Source of the DNA: Agromyces larvae
GTDB lineage: Bacteria > Actinomycetota > Actinomycetes > Actinomycetales > Microbacteriaceae
Length of the DNA: 64,000 bases
Assembly: GCF_022811705.1 (NCBI RefSeq)
Contig: NZ_CP094528.1
Location: 2,666,001 to 2,730,000 of the forward strand
Direction: 5' to 3'
Below are positions 8,709-15,868 of this stretch, piece after piece; the stretch's first letter is position 1, and each line of letters starts with the position of its first letter. Under the pieces are notes generated by a model, which did no database searches, was not told the origin of the DNA, and saw only the letters and a list, made by a program, of their open reading frames with translations. A program made the translations under genes and the position numbers.

Positions 8709-8906
8709 ATGGCCACGGCAGCCCTCGGCGGAGTCTACGTACTCTCCGACAAGGGGGCTTCCGAACTGGCGGCGATGGTCAGCAAGGGAAGCGCGCCGGT
8801 CTCGTCGCCGGGCTTCACGTCGCAACTGGGCGACGCCAGCACATCGAGCGGCCGGCTCTCCGAACTCGACAGGTTGGCGCGCCGAGCTTCCTCCGCTAAG
8901 CGGTGA
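8709..8906 (+). CDS. Small hypothetical protein (65 aa), first gene of an overlapping pair
   Basis: A 65-residue, Ser/Ala-rich protein (MATAALGGVYVLSDKGASEL start; basic end RLARRASSAKR). GGGAG lies eight bases before the ATG. Its stop codon overlaps the GTG of the next gene (GTGA), so the two are translationally coupled. The small-then-acetyltransferase order recalls toxin-antitoxin pairs with GNAT toxins, but this protein does not look like the usual ribbon-helix-helix antitoxins. The function is unknown. Confidence 0.55.
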   Translation: MATAALGGVYVLSDKGASELAAMVSKGSAPVSSPGFTSQLGDASTSSGRLSELDRLARRASSAKR

Positions 8907-9508
8907 GCGGGCCGCAACAGCCCGCGATCGAGTACGACGTCTTCGCACTCTCTGACATCGCGCAGGACAAGTACTCGACGCTGCGGGATCGTGTGCACGA
9001 GCGACTCGCCGCATTCGACTGTTCACGATCGACTCACCTGCAAAACTTCGCACGGTCGGAAGTGCACAGGTGGGAAGCTCACGGGCACAGCAGGACCTAC
9101 GTGCTGATCACGCCCGACGATGAGTACGGGATTGAAGTCGCCGGCTTCTTCACCATCGGCCTGACGTCGCTCGACTTCAGCAACGCATCGAACTCAGCAC
9201 GGAAACGGCTCATGGGCTCGATCACGATGGAACAGACCGGCGCGTACTCCATCGCCGAACTCGCCCGCTCAGACCGATACTCGAACCATCAGCTTCCCGG
9301 AACCATCCTGGTCGACGAAGCAAAGCAAGTCGTGAAACGAGCACGCAGCTACGTCGCGGGCCGGTTCCTTGTGGTCGACGCCCAACAAAAGGTCTTCGAA
9401 CGTCTCTACGAGCCCGCCGGGTTTCGACACGTCAGCGTCGCAGAGGCGCCCCGCGGTATGGAAGATCGCGACTTCATCACCGCCTGTTGCGTCATCAAGG
9501 ATTGGTAA
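8903..9508 (+). CDS. GNAT-like acetyltransferase-fold protein (201 aa)
   Basis: The C-terminal half reads like the GNAT fold: a hydrophobic strand (LPGTILVDEAKQVVKRARSY), then FLVVDAQQKVFERLYEPAGFRHV, the usual strand-helix ending with Y-x-x-x-GF. The acetyl-CoA loop (Q/RxxGxG/A) is weak, as HQLPG is the nearest match, so activity is uncertain. Its GTG start overlaps the stop of the 65-residue gene. The pair may be a toxin-antitoxin or a phage-interference module of the element. An alternative is an inactive GNAT-like structural protein. Confidence 0.6.
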   Translation: MSGPQQPAIEYDVFALSDIAQDKYSTLRDRVHERLAAFDCSRSTHLQNFARSEVHRWEAHGHSRTYVLITPDDEYGIEVAGFFTIGLTSLDFSNASNSARKRLMGSITMEQTGAYSIAELARSDRYSNHQLPGTILVDEAKQVVKRARSYVAGRFLVVDAQQKVFERLYEPAGFRHVSVAEAPRGMEDRDFITACCVIKDW

Positions 9509-9537
9509 CCGTCCGGTCCACGTACACCGGTCACACC

Positions 9538-9570
9538 TACGCGCGCGCGTGAGGCGCGCGTACACGTGTA
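9538..9570. terminator. Hairpins between convergent genes
   Basis: TACGCGCGC (9538-9546) pairs with GCGCGCGTA (9554-9562), and the palindrome TACACGTGTA lies at 9561-9570. They sit between the stop codons of two convergent genes and may act as a two-way terminator, though no T-run is present. Confidence 0.45.
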
Positions 9571-9572
9571 TG

Positions 9573-9983
9573 TCAGAACTCGTAGACAATCCCGGGAAAT
9601 CTTTCCCCGACGTACTGGACTGCCTTGTCGCCGACCTTCACAAGGGACTCATTCGGGTCCAGTTCCTGCTGAACACGTGACTCATCTGATCGAAGCGATT
9701 CATGGCGCTTAGTTTCGCCGAACAACATCCGGTTGAATCCGACTGACTCGATGGTGCGGAACGTCCGGCCGACTGACAGCCTCGGGGTGACGGAGACGAT
9801 TTTCACTAGGGTCTTGGCGATCTGAATTGAGTCCAGTACCTCTTTGGTATCTGGATCGCGAATGTCCTCTCCTTTGTCGCTGAGGATCGCAAACCTCATT
9901 CCAACCTCGACTCCCGCGTCGGAGCCTTTGTTCAGCGCCACATCCGTGGTGTTGAGCACGCGGGCAACCTTTGCCTCGATCAC
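9573..9983 (-). CDS. Hypothetical protein with FlgT-C-like beta domain (136 aa)
   Basis: The sequence VLNTTDVALNKGSDAGVEVGMRFAI resembles the small beta-barrel domain (FlgT C-terminal-like) found in several cell-envelope proteins and in uncharacterised actinobacterial proteins. The remainder (VKIVSVTPRLSVGRTFRT) continues as beta strands. There is no signal peptide or membrane segment. Its ATG overlaps the stop of the upstream membrane protein gene (ATGA), so the two form a coupled operon. The function is unknown; a membrane-associated sensor or effector pair is one possibility. Confidence 0.6.
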   Translation of the reverse strand: MIEAKVARVLNTTDVALNKGSDAGVEVGMRFAILSDKGEDIRDPDTKEVLDSIQIAKTLVKIVSVTPRLSVGRTFRTIESVGFNRMLFGETKRHESLRSDESRVQQELDPNESLVKVGDKAVQYVGERFPGIVYEF

Positions 9984-10462
9984 GGCTTCTCCTCAGGGGT
10001 GGTGACCGGGCTCAGATCATGTGTATCTGTCCAGTCTTGAATCGAGCTTGCGACCTGGTCCTCAATCGCGCTCAGACGGACACTCAGGTCACCCAGCGCC
10101 GTCCTGGCGCCCCCGGCCGAACCGTCATCTACAGCTGCCTCGGCGACGGAGCGCGCGGTGTGAACCGCCTTGCCAATCTCTACCAGATGTCGGAATGCGA
10201 TCTTCACCGAACTCGTGCTTGGCCGACCTCGCGCGAAAAGCATCACGCTTGCAAACTGCGCGACTGCTGTGAGGACGACGAAGAGGAGGCTCTGTGCGCC
10301 AGATGGCGGCTCCTCCGAGGACGCCCACATCGCAAGCCAACCCGTGAACCCGATGCTGATCAGCAAGGCGAGGACGCCGGCGAGGGTGAACCCGGGCCGC
10401 CGCAACCATCTACCGAAGGGCCGCCATCGCTCCATGCCGGCCATTCTGCCATTCTCGCGCAC
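9980..10462 (-). CDS. Two-TM membrane protein (about 160 aa)
   Basis: After a basic N-terminus (RWLRRPG), residues about 25-50 and 60-80 are hydrophobic and likely membrane-spanning. The C-terminal half is soluble and helical (IAFRHLVEIGKAVHTARS, then LGDLSVRLSAIEDQVAS). Three in-frame ATGs (10462, 10444, 10435) could be the start. It is coupled by a 4-base overlap to the FlgT-C-like gene. No known family is recognised. Confidence 0.55.
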   Translation of the reverse strand: MRENGRMAGMERWRPFGRWLRRPGFTLAGVLALLISIGFTGWLAMWASSEEPPSGAQSLLFVVLTAVAQFASVMLFARGRPSTSSVKIAFRHLVEIGKAVHTARSVAEAAVDDGSAGGARTALGDLSVRLSAIEDQVASSIQDWTDTHDLSPVTTPEEKP

Positions 10463-10661
10463 CGGCGAATGCTGGGACTTTCGGCGGTTCCGGGCCGCCT
10501 ATGAAAAGCACTGCGCCGAACAGAACGTGGAGCCGCTACCAGTGATGATTGCACCCGATACGCTCTATGGCGAAGGAGTGGCGGGCCCCACGTCCCGCTA
10601 TCTGGGGTTTATCGCCCTGATGATCGAGGCTGCTGAAATCCCTGACGCATTGGACTTCTAG
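10434..10661 (+). CDS. Small hypothetical protein (up to 75 aa)
   Basis: The frame ends with a protein-like stretch (WDFRRFRAAYEKHCAEQNVE and PTSRYLGFIALMIEAAEIPD). The ATG at 10434 overlaps the start region of the divergent membrane protein gene, so the true start may lie further in. The stop codon overlaps the stop of the convergent gene at 10658. It could be a remnant of a larger gene lost in the deletion that also removed the integrase N-terminus. Confidence 0.4.
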   Translation: MPAILPFSRTGECWDFRRFRAAYEKHCAEQNVEPLPVMIAPDTLYGEGVAGPTSRYLGFIALMIEAAEIPDALDF

Positions 10662-11008
10662 ACGACAACCCACGCATCGAACACGCTGCGGACCTCGCGG
10701 CGTATCAGCGCGGTCCTTCGCGCGCCGCGGAAGCCCAGCGAGTAGCGCAGGTTCGCCTGCGTCAGCTTCCGCGATCGCACCCTCTCATCGAGCGCACCCA
10801 TCCGCTGTGCGGTGAACTCCTCATACGACAGCCCCTGCCGTACCAGTTCGCCCATCCGTTCCTCCCACGCTCGATTCTCCGCCTCGTCCGCCTGAAGGCA
10901 GGCGGTCTGGAACGCCCAGTTAGTGAGCACACGCCACGCCGACTCGTCCAAATCGCCCGGCCAACAGTGCCCCTCCGCGTCGGCAAGTAGGCGGTCCAGC
11001 TCGCTCAC
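10658..11008 (-). CDS. Hypothetical protein (116 aa)
   Basis: A helical, charged protein beginning at GTG (11008) with GGGGGA upstream. It contains RVLTNWAFQTACLQADEAEN and RWEERMGELVRQGLSYEEF-like helices and a basic C-terminus (LIRREVRSVFDAWVVV). No family is recognised. It occupies the place where the N-terminal half of the integrase would normally be encoded on the other strand, so it probably arrived with, or caused, the truncation. Confidence 0.5.
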   Translation of the reverse strand: MSELDRLLADAEGHCWPGDLDESAWRVLTNWAFQTACLQADEAENRAWEERMGELVRQGLSYEEFTAQRMGALDERVRSRKLTQANLRYSLGFRGARRTALIRREVRSVFDAWVVV

Positions 11009-11069
11009 GTCGTGCCTGATCCCCCGCTCCCCAGTATCGCGCCGCACCAGCCCGAAGAAGGGCTCACAA

Positions 11070-11675
11070 GTGCCGTACGTCGCGTCCACAGCGCAGGTCT
11101 GGGCGCTGCACGACGCCATGCCGGAAGGGCTGAAGCCGGCAATCCTGCTCGGTGCCTTCGCGGGCCTCCGACGCGGCGAGATCGTCGCTCTCCGCACCAC
11201 GGATGTCGACTTCATGCGCGGCGTCATCACGCCCGCGATCCAGAACGATGGGGAGCCACTCAAGACGGAGCAGTCACGAACGCCGATCCCAATCCCTTCG
11301 GATCTCGCGCTCGAGCTGAACAAGATGCCGGCGAAGTTCGGGTCCGACACGATCGTCGTGAACCCATTCGGGCGGAAGGCGTCGACGACGATGCTGAACG
11401 CCGAGTTCAAGGCCGCTCGAGAGAAGGTCAACGGGCTGCCCGACGGGTTCCGCCTGCACGACCTGCGCCACTACTACGCGTCCCTCCTGATCGCGTCCGG
11501 CCTGGACGTCAAGACCGTCTCCACGCTGGTGCGTCACGCCTCCCCGAGCATCACTCTCGACGTGTACGGGCACCTCTGGCCGGAGCGTGATGAGACAGGT
11601 CGCGCCGCCATCGCGAAGGTGTTCGCCGAACATCTTGCGGACTCCTCGCGGACTGGGGCCGCTACTCCCCAGTGA
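11070..11675 (+). pseudogene. Tyrosine integrase, catalytic domain only (5'-truncated)
   Basis: The frame matches the catalytic domain of actinobacterial phage-type integrases: the first Arg in GAFAGLRRGEIVAL, H-x-x-R in LHDLRHYYASLLI, and His with the nucleophilic Tyr in VRHASPSITLDVYGHLWP. The arm-binding and core-binding N-terminal region, normally some 150-200 residues, is absent. Similarity begins only at about 11050 (SPKKGSQVPYVAST). GTG at 11070 with AAGAAGGG upstream could start a 201-residue catalytic fragment. The stop lies 15 bases before the attR core. It belongs to the element in lpd and probably cannot integrate alone. Confidence 0.8.
11635..11654. repeat. Right paired 9-bp repeats, possible integrase arm sites
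   Basis: TTGCGGACT at 11635-11643 and TCGCGGACT at 11646-11654, in the same orientation as the pair at 6023-6042. They overlap the last integrase codons and end 36 bases before the attR core. Confidence 0.45.
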
Positions 11676-11690
11676 TTCCGGGGTAGTTCC

Positions 11691-11708
11691 CACATGATCA
11701 ACATGTAG
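11691..11708. repeat. Putative attR core, 18 bp
   Basis: An exact copy of the last 18 bases of lpd (CACATGATCAACATGTAG). The sequence after it is presumably the original region downstream of lpd. Confidence 0.75.
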
Positions 11709-11756
11709 GCGCCGGCCGTCTGCGCCTCCGCCGGCACCTGCACCACCGGCGCACGT

Positions 11757-11818
11757 CTGCGCCACTTCGATGCCCTCTGCACCAGCCGATCTGGCGCAGA
11801 GGGCGTCGTGCTGGCGCA
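11757..11818. repeat. 62-bp intergenic repeat, copy 1
   Basis: It begins CTGCGCCACTTCG and ends GGGCGTCGTGCTGGCGCA, with internal complementary stretches such as CCCTCTGC and GCAGAGGG. A same-length copy lies at 12136-12197 and a more diverged one at 50481-50542. All three are intergenic. Confidence 0.6.
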
Positions 11819-11869
11819 CCGGCGGCATCGACAGTGCCATGATCGACACGTGATCGAGGGGCGGATGCG

Positions 11870-12061
11870 ATGAACTGGCTCATGATCCTCGTCGGCGCGC
11901 TGCTGATGGCCGTCGGCATCGTCTGGACGCTGCAGGGCTTCGGCGTGCTGCCCGGCTCCGCCATGAGCGGCGTGCTCATCTGGGCGATCGTGGGGCCGGT
12001 CGTCGAGATCGTGGGGCTGCTGCTGCTCATCATCGGGATCGCGCGACTGCGCCGGCGCTGA
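11870..12061 (+). CDS. Small membrane protein (63 aa)
   Basis: Two hydrophobic segments (about residues 4-24 and 34-57) are separated by a short loop, and the C-terminus is basic (RLRRR). The ATG is preceded by GAGGGGCGGATGCG. It is a small actinobacterial membrane protein of unknown role, with no obvious partner. It sits just outside the right end of the lpd element and may once have followed lpd. Confidence 0.7.
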   Translation: MNWLMILVGALLMAVGIVWTLQGFGVLPGSAMSGVLIWAIVGPVVEIVGLLLLIIGIARLRRR

Positions 12062-12135
12062 GCCTCCCGCCCCCTGGCCCCCGGCCCCCGCCCCCTGGCC
12101 CCCGCGAACGGCCGGCCCACCGGCCCGACCCACGC

Positions 12136-12197
12136 CTGCGCCACTTCGACGCGCTCTGCGCCAGTCGAACCGGCGCAGCGGGCGTCGTGCTGGCGCA
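12136..12197. repeat. 62-bp intergenic repeat, copy 2
   Basis: The second copy of the 11757-11818 repeat, same length and orientation. The gap 12062-12444 holds this repeat, a G/C-rich low-complexity stretch and the terminator at 12296-12328; no gene is seen. Confidence 0.6.
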
Positions 12198-12295
12198 GAG
12201 CCGGGCGTGGGCGTGCGCACGACGCCGGCCGGGGAGCGGCCGGAGGGCGGCGGGCGGCGGGCGGCCGGCACGCGACCACGTGCCCACACGAAAGA

Positions 12296-12328
12296 ACGGG
12301 GCCGGATGCTCGTGGCATCCGACCCCGT
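12296..12328 (-). terminator. Terminator of the symporter/DUF485 operon
   Basis: ACGGGG-C-CGGATGC pairs with GCATCCG-A-CCCCGT around a five-base loop. On the minus strand it is followed by TTCTTTCGT, the T-rich tail of an intrinsic terminator. It lies about 115 bases after the symporter stop codon. Confidence 0.7.
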
Positions 12329-12444
12329 CCTCGTTGTTCGACACGCCCTGGGCAGGCATTCCTGGCCGTGTCGAGCCGGTCCGGCGGCGGGCTCCCCCGC
12401 CCGCCGCCGGGGTCTGGTCGGCTCCGGGCCGACGGCAGCGCGGC

Positions 12445-14064
12445 CTAGTGCTGCACCGCCTTCTCGGCGCCGATGCCCGTGAGCGAGCGCACCTCCATCT
12501 CGCTCTGCTTGGTCGGGTCCTCCTTCGACTTGTCGAGGACGGTCCCGATCCAGCCGAGCAGGAACGCGAGCGGGATCGAGATGATGCCCGGGTTCGAGAG
12601 CGGGAAGAACGCGAAGTCGATGTCCGCGGTCTTCAGCATGGATGCCTCGGAGCCCGACACGACCGGCGAGAACGCGATCAGCACGAGCGCCGAGATGAGG
12701 CCGCCGTACATGCTCCAGAGCGCGCCCTTGGTGGTGAACCGCTTCCAGAACAGCGAGTACACGATCGTCGGCAGGTTCGCCGACGCGGCGATCGCGAACG
12801 CGAGCGCCACGAGGAACGCCACGTTCTGGCCGTTCGCGGCGATGCCGCCGATGATCGCGACGATGCCGATGACGACCACCGTGCGACGGGCGACCTTGAC
12901 CTCGGCGCCCGCCTCGGGCTTGCCCTTCTTCACGACCGACGCGTAGATGTCGTGCGCGAAGCTCGCGGCCGCGGTGATCGTGAGGCCGGCGACGACCGCG
13001 AGGATCGTCGCGAACGCGATCGCCGAGATCAGGCCGAGCAGCAGCGGCCCGCCGAGCTCGAAGGCGAGCAGCGGGGCGGCCGAGTTCACGCCGCCGGGCG
13101 CGGCGGTGATGACCGACGGACCGACGAGCGCCGCGGCACCGTACCCGAGCACGAGGGTGAACACGTAGAAGATGCCGATCAGCCAGATCGCCCAGACGAC
13201 CGACTTGCGGGCCTCCTTCGCGGTGGGCACCGTGTAGAAGCGCATCAGCACGTGCGGCAGCGCCGCGGTGCCGAGCACCAGCGCGAGGCCGAGCGAGATG
13301 AAGTCGATCTTCGACGCGTCCGAGACCCCGTACTTCAGGCCCGGGTCGAGGATCGCCGGGTTCTCGGCGACCGCGACCGCGTTGTCGAGCAGGGTCGAGA
13401 AGTTGAAGCCGTTGAGCGCGAGCACCCAGACCGTCATGACGGCGGCGCCCGCGATGAGCAGGATCGCCTTGATGATCTGCACCCACGTGGTGCCCTTCAT
13501 GCCGCCGATGAGCACGTAGAGGATCATCAGGGCGCCGACCACGGTGATCACCACGGCCTGGCCGACCTGGTCGCCGACCCCGAGCAGCAGCGACACGAGA
13601 CCGCCGGCACCCGACATCTGCGCGAGCAGGTAGAAGAAGCACACGACGAGCGTCGTGATCGCCGCGGCGATGCGCACCGGCTTCTGCTTCAGCCGGAACG
13701 AGAGCACGTCGGCCATGGTGAACTTGCCGGTGTTGCGCAGCAGCTCGGCGACCAGCAGCAGCGCGACGAGCCACGCCACGAGGAACCCGATCGAGTAGAG
13801 GAACCCGTCGTACCCGGTGACGGCGATGGCGCCGACGATGCCGAGGAACGACGCCGCCGAGAGGTAGTCGCCCGCGATCGCCGATCCGTTCTGCCCCCCG
13901 GTGAACGAACGGCCCGCGGCGTAGTAGTCGGACGCGGTCTTGTTGTTGCGGCTCGCGCGGAACACGATCACGAGCGTGATCGCGACGAAGACGCCGAAGA
14001 TGCCGATGTTAAGCCACGAGTTGTCGGCTGCAGCCGTGGCGGCGGTGGATTCGAAGTGCAGCAT
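12445..14064 (-). CDS. Sodium:solute symporter, acetate/pyruvate (ActP/MctC-like)
   Basis: This 539-residue membrane protein is of the solute:sodium symporter family, with about thirteen hydrophobic segments. ASDYYAAGRSFTGGQNGSAI and GDYLSAASFLGIVG are the hallmark N-terminal motifs of the cation/acetate branch (ActP in E. coli, MctC in Corynebacterium). The likely substrates are short monocarboxylates such as acetate, pyruvate or propionate. Its ATG shares bases with the stop of the DUF485 gene upstream (TGATG), the usual partner of this branch. A two-component system and a second symporter follow on the other strand. Confidence 0.88.
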   Translation of the reverse strand: MLHFESTAATAAADNSWLNIGIFGVFVAITLVIVFRASRNNKTASDYYAAGRSFTGGQNGSAIAGDYLSAASFLGIVGAIAVTGYDGFLYSIGFLVAWLVALLLVAELLRNTGKFTMADVLSFRLKQKPVRIAAAITTLVVCFFYLLAQMSGAGGLVSLLLGVGDQVGQAVVITVVGALMILYVLIGGMKGTTWVQIIKAILLIAGAAVMTVWVLALNGFNFSTLLDNAVAVAENPAILDPGLKYGVSDASKIDFISLGLALVLGTAALPHVLMRFYTVPTAKEARKSVVWAIWLIGIFYVFTLVLGYGAAALVGPSVITAAPGGVNSAAPLLAFELGGPLLLGLISAIAFATILAVVAGLTITAAASFAHDIYASVVKKGKPEAGAEVKVARRTVVVIGIVAIIGGIAANGQNVAFLVALAFAIAASANLPTIVYSLFWKRFTTKGALWSMYGGLISALVLIAFSPVVSGSEASMLKTADIDFAFFPLSNPGIISIPLAFLLGWIGTVLDKSKEDPTKQSEMEVRSLTGIGAEKAVQH

Positions 14065-14462
14065 CAGCGGGTCGCCTCCTCAGCGGTTGCCGAGCCGACG
14101 CCCGACGCGGTCGACCCGAAGTCGCCGCCCTCGATCTCATCGCGGATCTGCTCGGCCTTCGGGTCGAGGTGCTTGTTCGCGTAGCTGACGTACCAGGTCG
14201 TGACGGCGAACGTGGTGACCACCTGCGCCAGGCCGAGGATCATCGCCACGTTGACGCTGCCCCACACCGGCGTCGACATGAAGTCGTGCGCATAGCTGGC
14301 CAGCAGCACGTAGGCGAGGTACCAGACGAGGCACGCGGCCAGCACGGGGAACACGAAGCTGCGGTGCGTTTTCCGCAGCTTCTGGAACTCGGGTGATGCT
14401 TGGACGGCTCCGAAGTCGACGGGCGGTGCCGTCGTCTCGGAGCTCAGGGCGTCGTTGCCCAT
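14064..14462 (-). CDS. DUF485 membrane protein
   Basis: The 132-residue protein has two membrane segments (FVFPVLAACLVWYLAYVLL and VWGSVNVAMILGLAQVVTTF) with the conserved FQKLRKTHRSF before the first and WYVSYANKHLDP after the second. DUF485 proteins are encoded beside acetate-type symporters and are thought to assist them. The ATG has AAGGAG upstream. Its stop overlaps the start of the symporter gene. Confidence 0.88.
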   Translation of the reverse strand: MGNDALSSETTAPPVDFGAVQASPEFQKLRKTHRSFVFPVLAACLVWYLAYVLLASYAHDFMSTPVWGSVNVAMILGLAQVVTTFAVTTWYVSYANKHLDPKAEQIRDEIEGGDFGSTASGVGSATAEEATR

Positions 14463-14644
14463 GGCGTCTACTCCTTCGAGGGGGGTCGAGGCGCGGCTGC
14501 AGCCGCGCCGCTGCGTTCGCAGTGCAACGATTCTGGTGACGCCGCCGGCGAGCGGGAACACCGCGCCGCTCATCGTCGGTGAACGGCGGTGCTGGTGCGA
14601 CGAACGGCGCGGCGAGCACGACGAACGACGGCTAGTTTGGTCAG

Positions 14645-15868
14645 GTGCCCGAGTCGACGCTGCTCGCGACCGCGGCCGGCGTGGTCGCCGGTGCCCTGGC
14701 GGTCGGCATCGTCGTGCTGCTGCGTCGGCTCGTGCTCGCGTCGAAGGAGCTCGGCACCGACGAGGAGCGGGCCACCTACCGCACCCTGCACCTGGCATCC
14801 CGCGCCGCCACGCATCTGCGCGGCGGGCTCGGCGGCGCCGAGACGGGCGGGCACGATGCGGCCCGCGCGGTGAAGCACCTGCGCGCGCTGCTCGGCTGCG
14901 ACACGCTCGTGCTCGCCGACGCGACCGGGGTCGTCGCGGTGGACGGCGACGACGCGCTCGCCCCGGCGGCGGCTCAGCTCGCGGCCGAGGCGGTCGACTC
15001 GGGCCGCGCGCAGTTGCAGCGCCGGGTGCCCACGGCGACGGGCGAGACGGATGCCGCGGCCGCACCGATCCTCGTCGGCCGGCGTGCGGCCGGGGCGCTT
15101 GTGGCGTTCGCGTCGCCCGTGCGGGCGGGGCTCGTGCGCGCCACCGGCGAGGTCGCCGACTGGGTGGCCGCGCAGGTCGAGCTCGGCGAGCTCGACGCGA
15201 GCCGCGCGGCGCTCGCCGAGGCCGAGGTTCGGGCGCTGCGCGCCCAGATCAGCCCGCACTTCATCTACAACTCGCTGAACGCCATCGCGTCGTTCATCAA
15301 CACCGACCCGGCCACCGCCCGCGAACTGGTGCTCGAGTTCGCCGATTTCACCCGGTACTCGTTCCGGCGGCACGGCGACTTCACGACCGTGGCCGAAGAG
15401 CTGCGGTCGATCGACTCGTATCTGCGGCTCGAGCGCGCCCGGTTCGGCGAGCGCCTGCAGGTGACGCTGCAGATCGCCCCCGAGGTGCTGTCGACCGTCA
15501 TCCCGTTCCTGTCGGTGCAGCCGCTCGTCGAGAACGCGGTGCGCCACGGTCTCGAGGCGAAGGAGGGCGGCGGGCGCATCACGATCACCGCGGAGGACCA
15601 GGGCGCGTTCGCGCAGCTCACCGTCGAGGACGACGGCGTCGGCATCGACCCCGAGACGCTGGAGCGCGTGCTCGCGGGCGGACCGCCCGGCGACCACGTC
15701 GGGCTGCGCAACGTCGACGCCCGGCTCCGGCAGGTCTACGGGGACGAGCACGGGCTCGTCGTCGAGACGAACGTCGGCGCCGGCACCCTCGTGCGCATGC
15801 GCGTGCCGAAGTCGCAGCCTGGTCGCAGCATCCACCCGCCCGCCGCCGAAGAGAGGATGGAACGGTGA
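14645..15868 (+). CDS. LytS-type sensor histidine kinase
   Basis: A 407-residue protein with one N-terminal membrane segment (residues 5-25), a GAF-like middle, and the LytS-type kinase core. The phosphorylated His is about residue 205 in LRAQISPHFIYNSLN. The ATPase N-box (PLVENAVRHGLE) and G-box (DDGVGID) follow. Unlike LytS itself it has no multi-span sensor. GTG at 14645 follows TAGTTT by six bases, indicating a leaderless start. Its last bases overlap the GTG of the response regulator. Position between two monocarboxylate symporters suggests that it senses such an acid, as the BtsSR and YpdAB systems of E. coli do for pyruvate. Confidence 0.9.
   Translation: MPESTLLATAAGVVAGALAVGIVVLLRRLVLASKELGTDEERATYRTLHLASRAATHLRGGLGGAETGGHDAARAVKHLRALLGCDTLVLADATGVVAVDGDDALAPAAAQLAAEAVDSGRAQLQRRVPTATGETDAAAAPILVGRRAAGALVAFASPVRAGLVRATGEVADWVAAQVELGELDASRAALAEAEVRALRAQISPHFIYNSLNAIASFINTDPATARELVLEFADFTRYSFRRHGDFTTVAEELRSIDSYLRLERARFGERLQVTLQIAPEVLSTVIPFLSVQPLVENAVRHGLEAKEGGGRITITAEDQGAFAQLTVEDDGVGIDPETLERVLAGGPPGDHVGLRNVDARLRQVYGDEHGLVVETNVGAGTLVRMRVPKSQPGRSIHPPAAEERMER

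Larger units (their letters stand above)
5904..11708. mobile_element. Integrative element inserted in the 3' end of lpd (about 5.8 kb)
   Basis: The block lies between two copies of CACATGATCAACATGTAG, one at the end of lpd and one at 11691-11708. It is less GC-rich in feel than its neighbours and uses mixed codons. It carries cargo of mostly unknown function and ends with a tyrosine recombinase domain next to the right repeat, as in integrative elements whose integrase gene abuts attR. Paired 9-bp repeats lie inside each end. Because the integrase lacks its N-terminal half, the element is probably a decaying or non-autonomous remnant. Confidence 0.75.

Noticed and set aside
10923..11675. Full integrase starting at 10923
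   Set aside because: The residues before about 11050 (Ser/Arg-rich) do not match integrase N-terminal domains and are antisense to a better-looking frame on the minus strand.
5904..11708. Complete prophage
   Set aside because: No capsid, tail, terminase large subunit or lysis genes are seen, and the element is only 5.8 kb.
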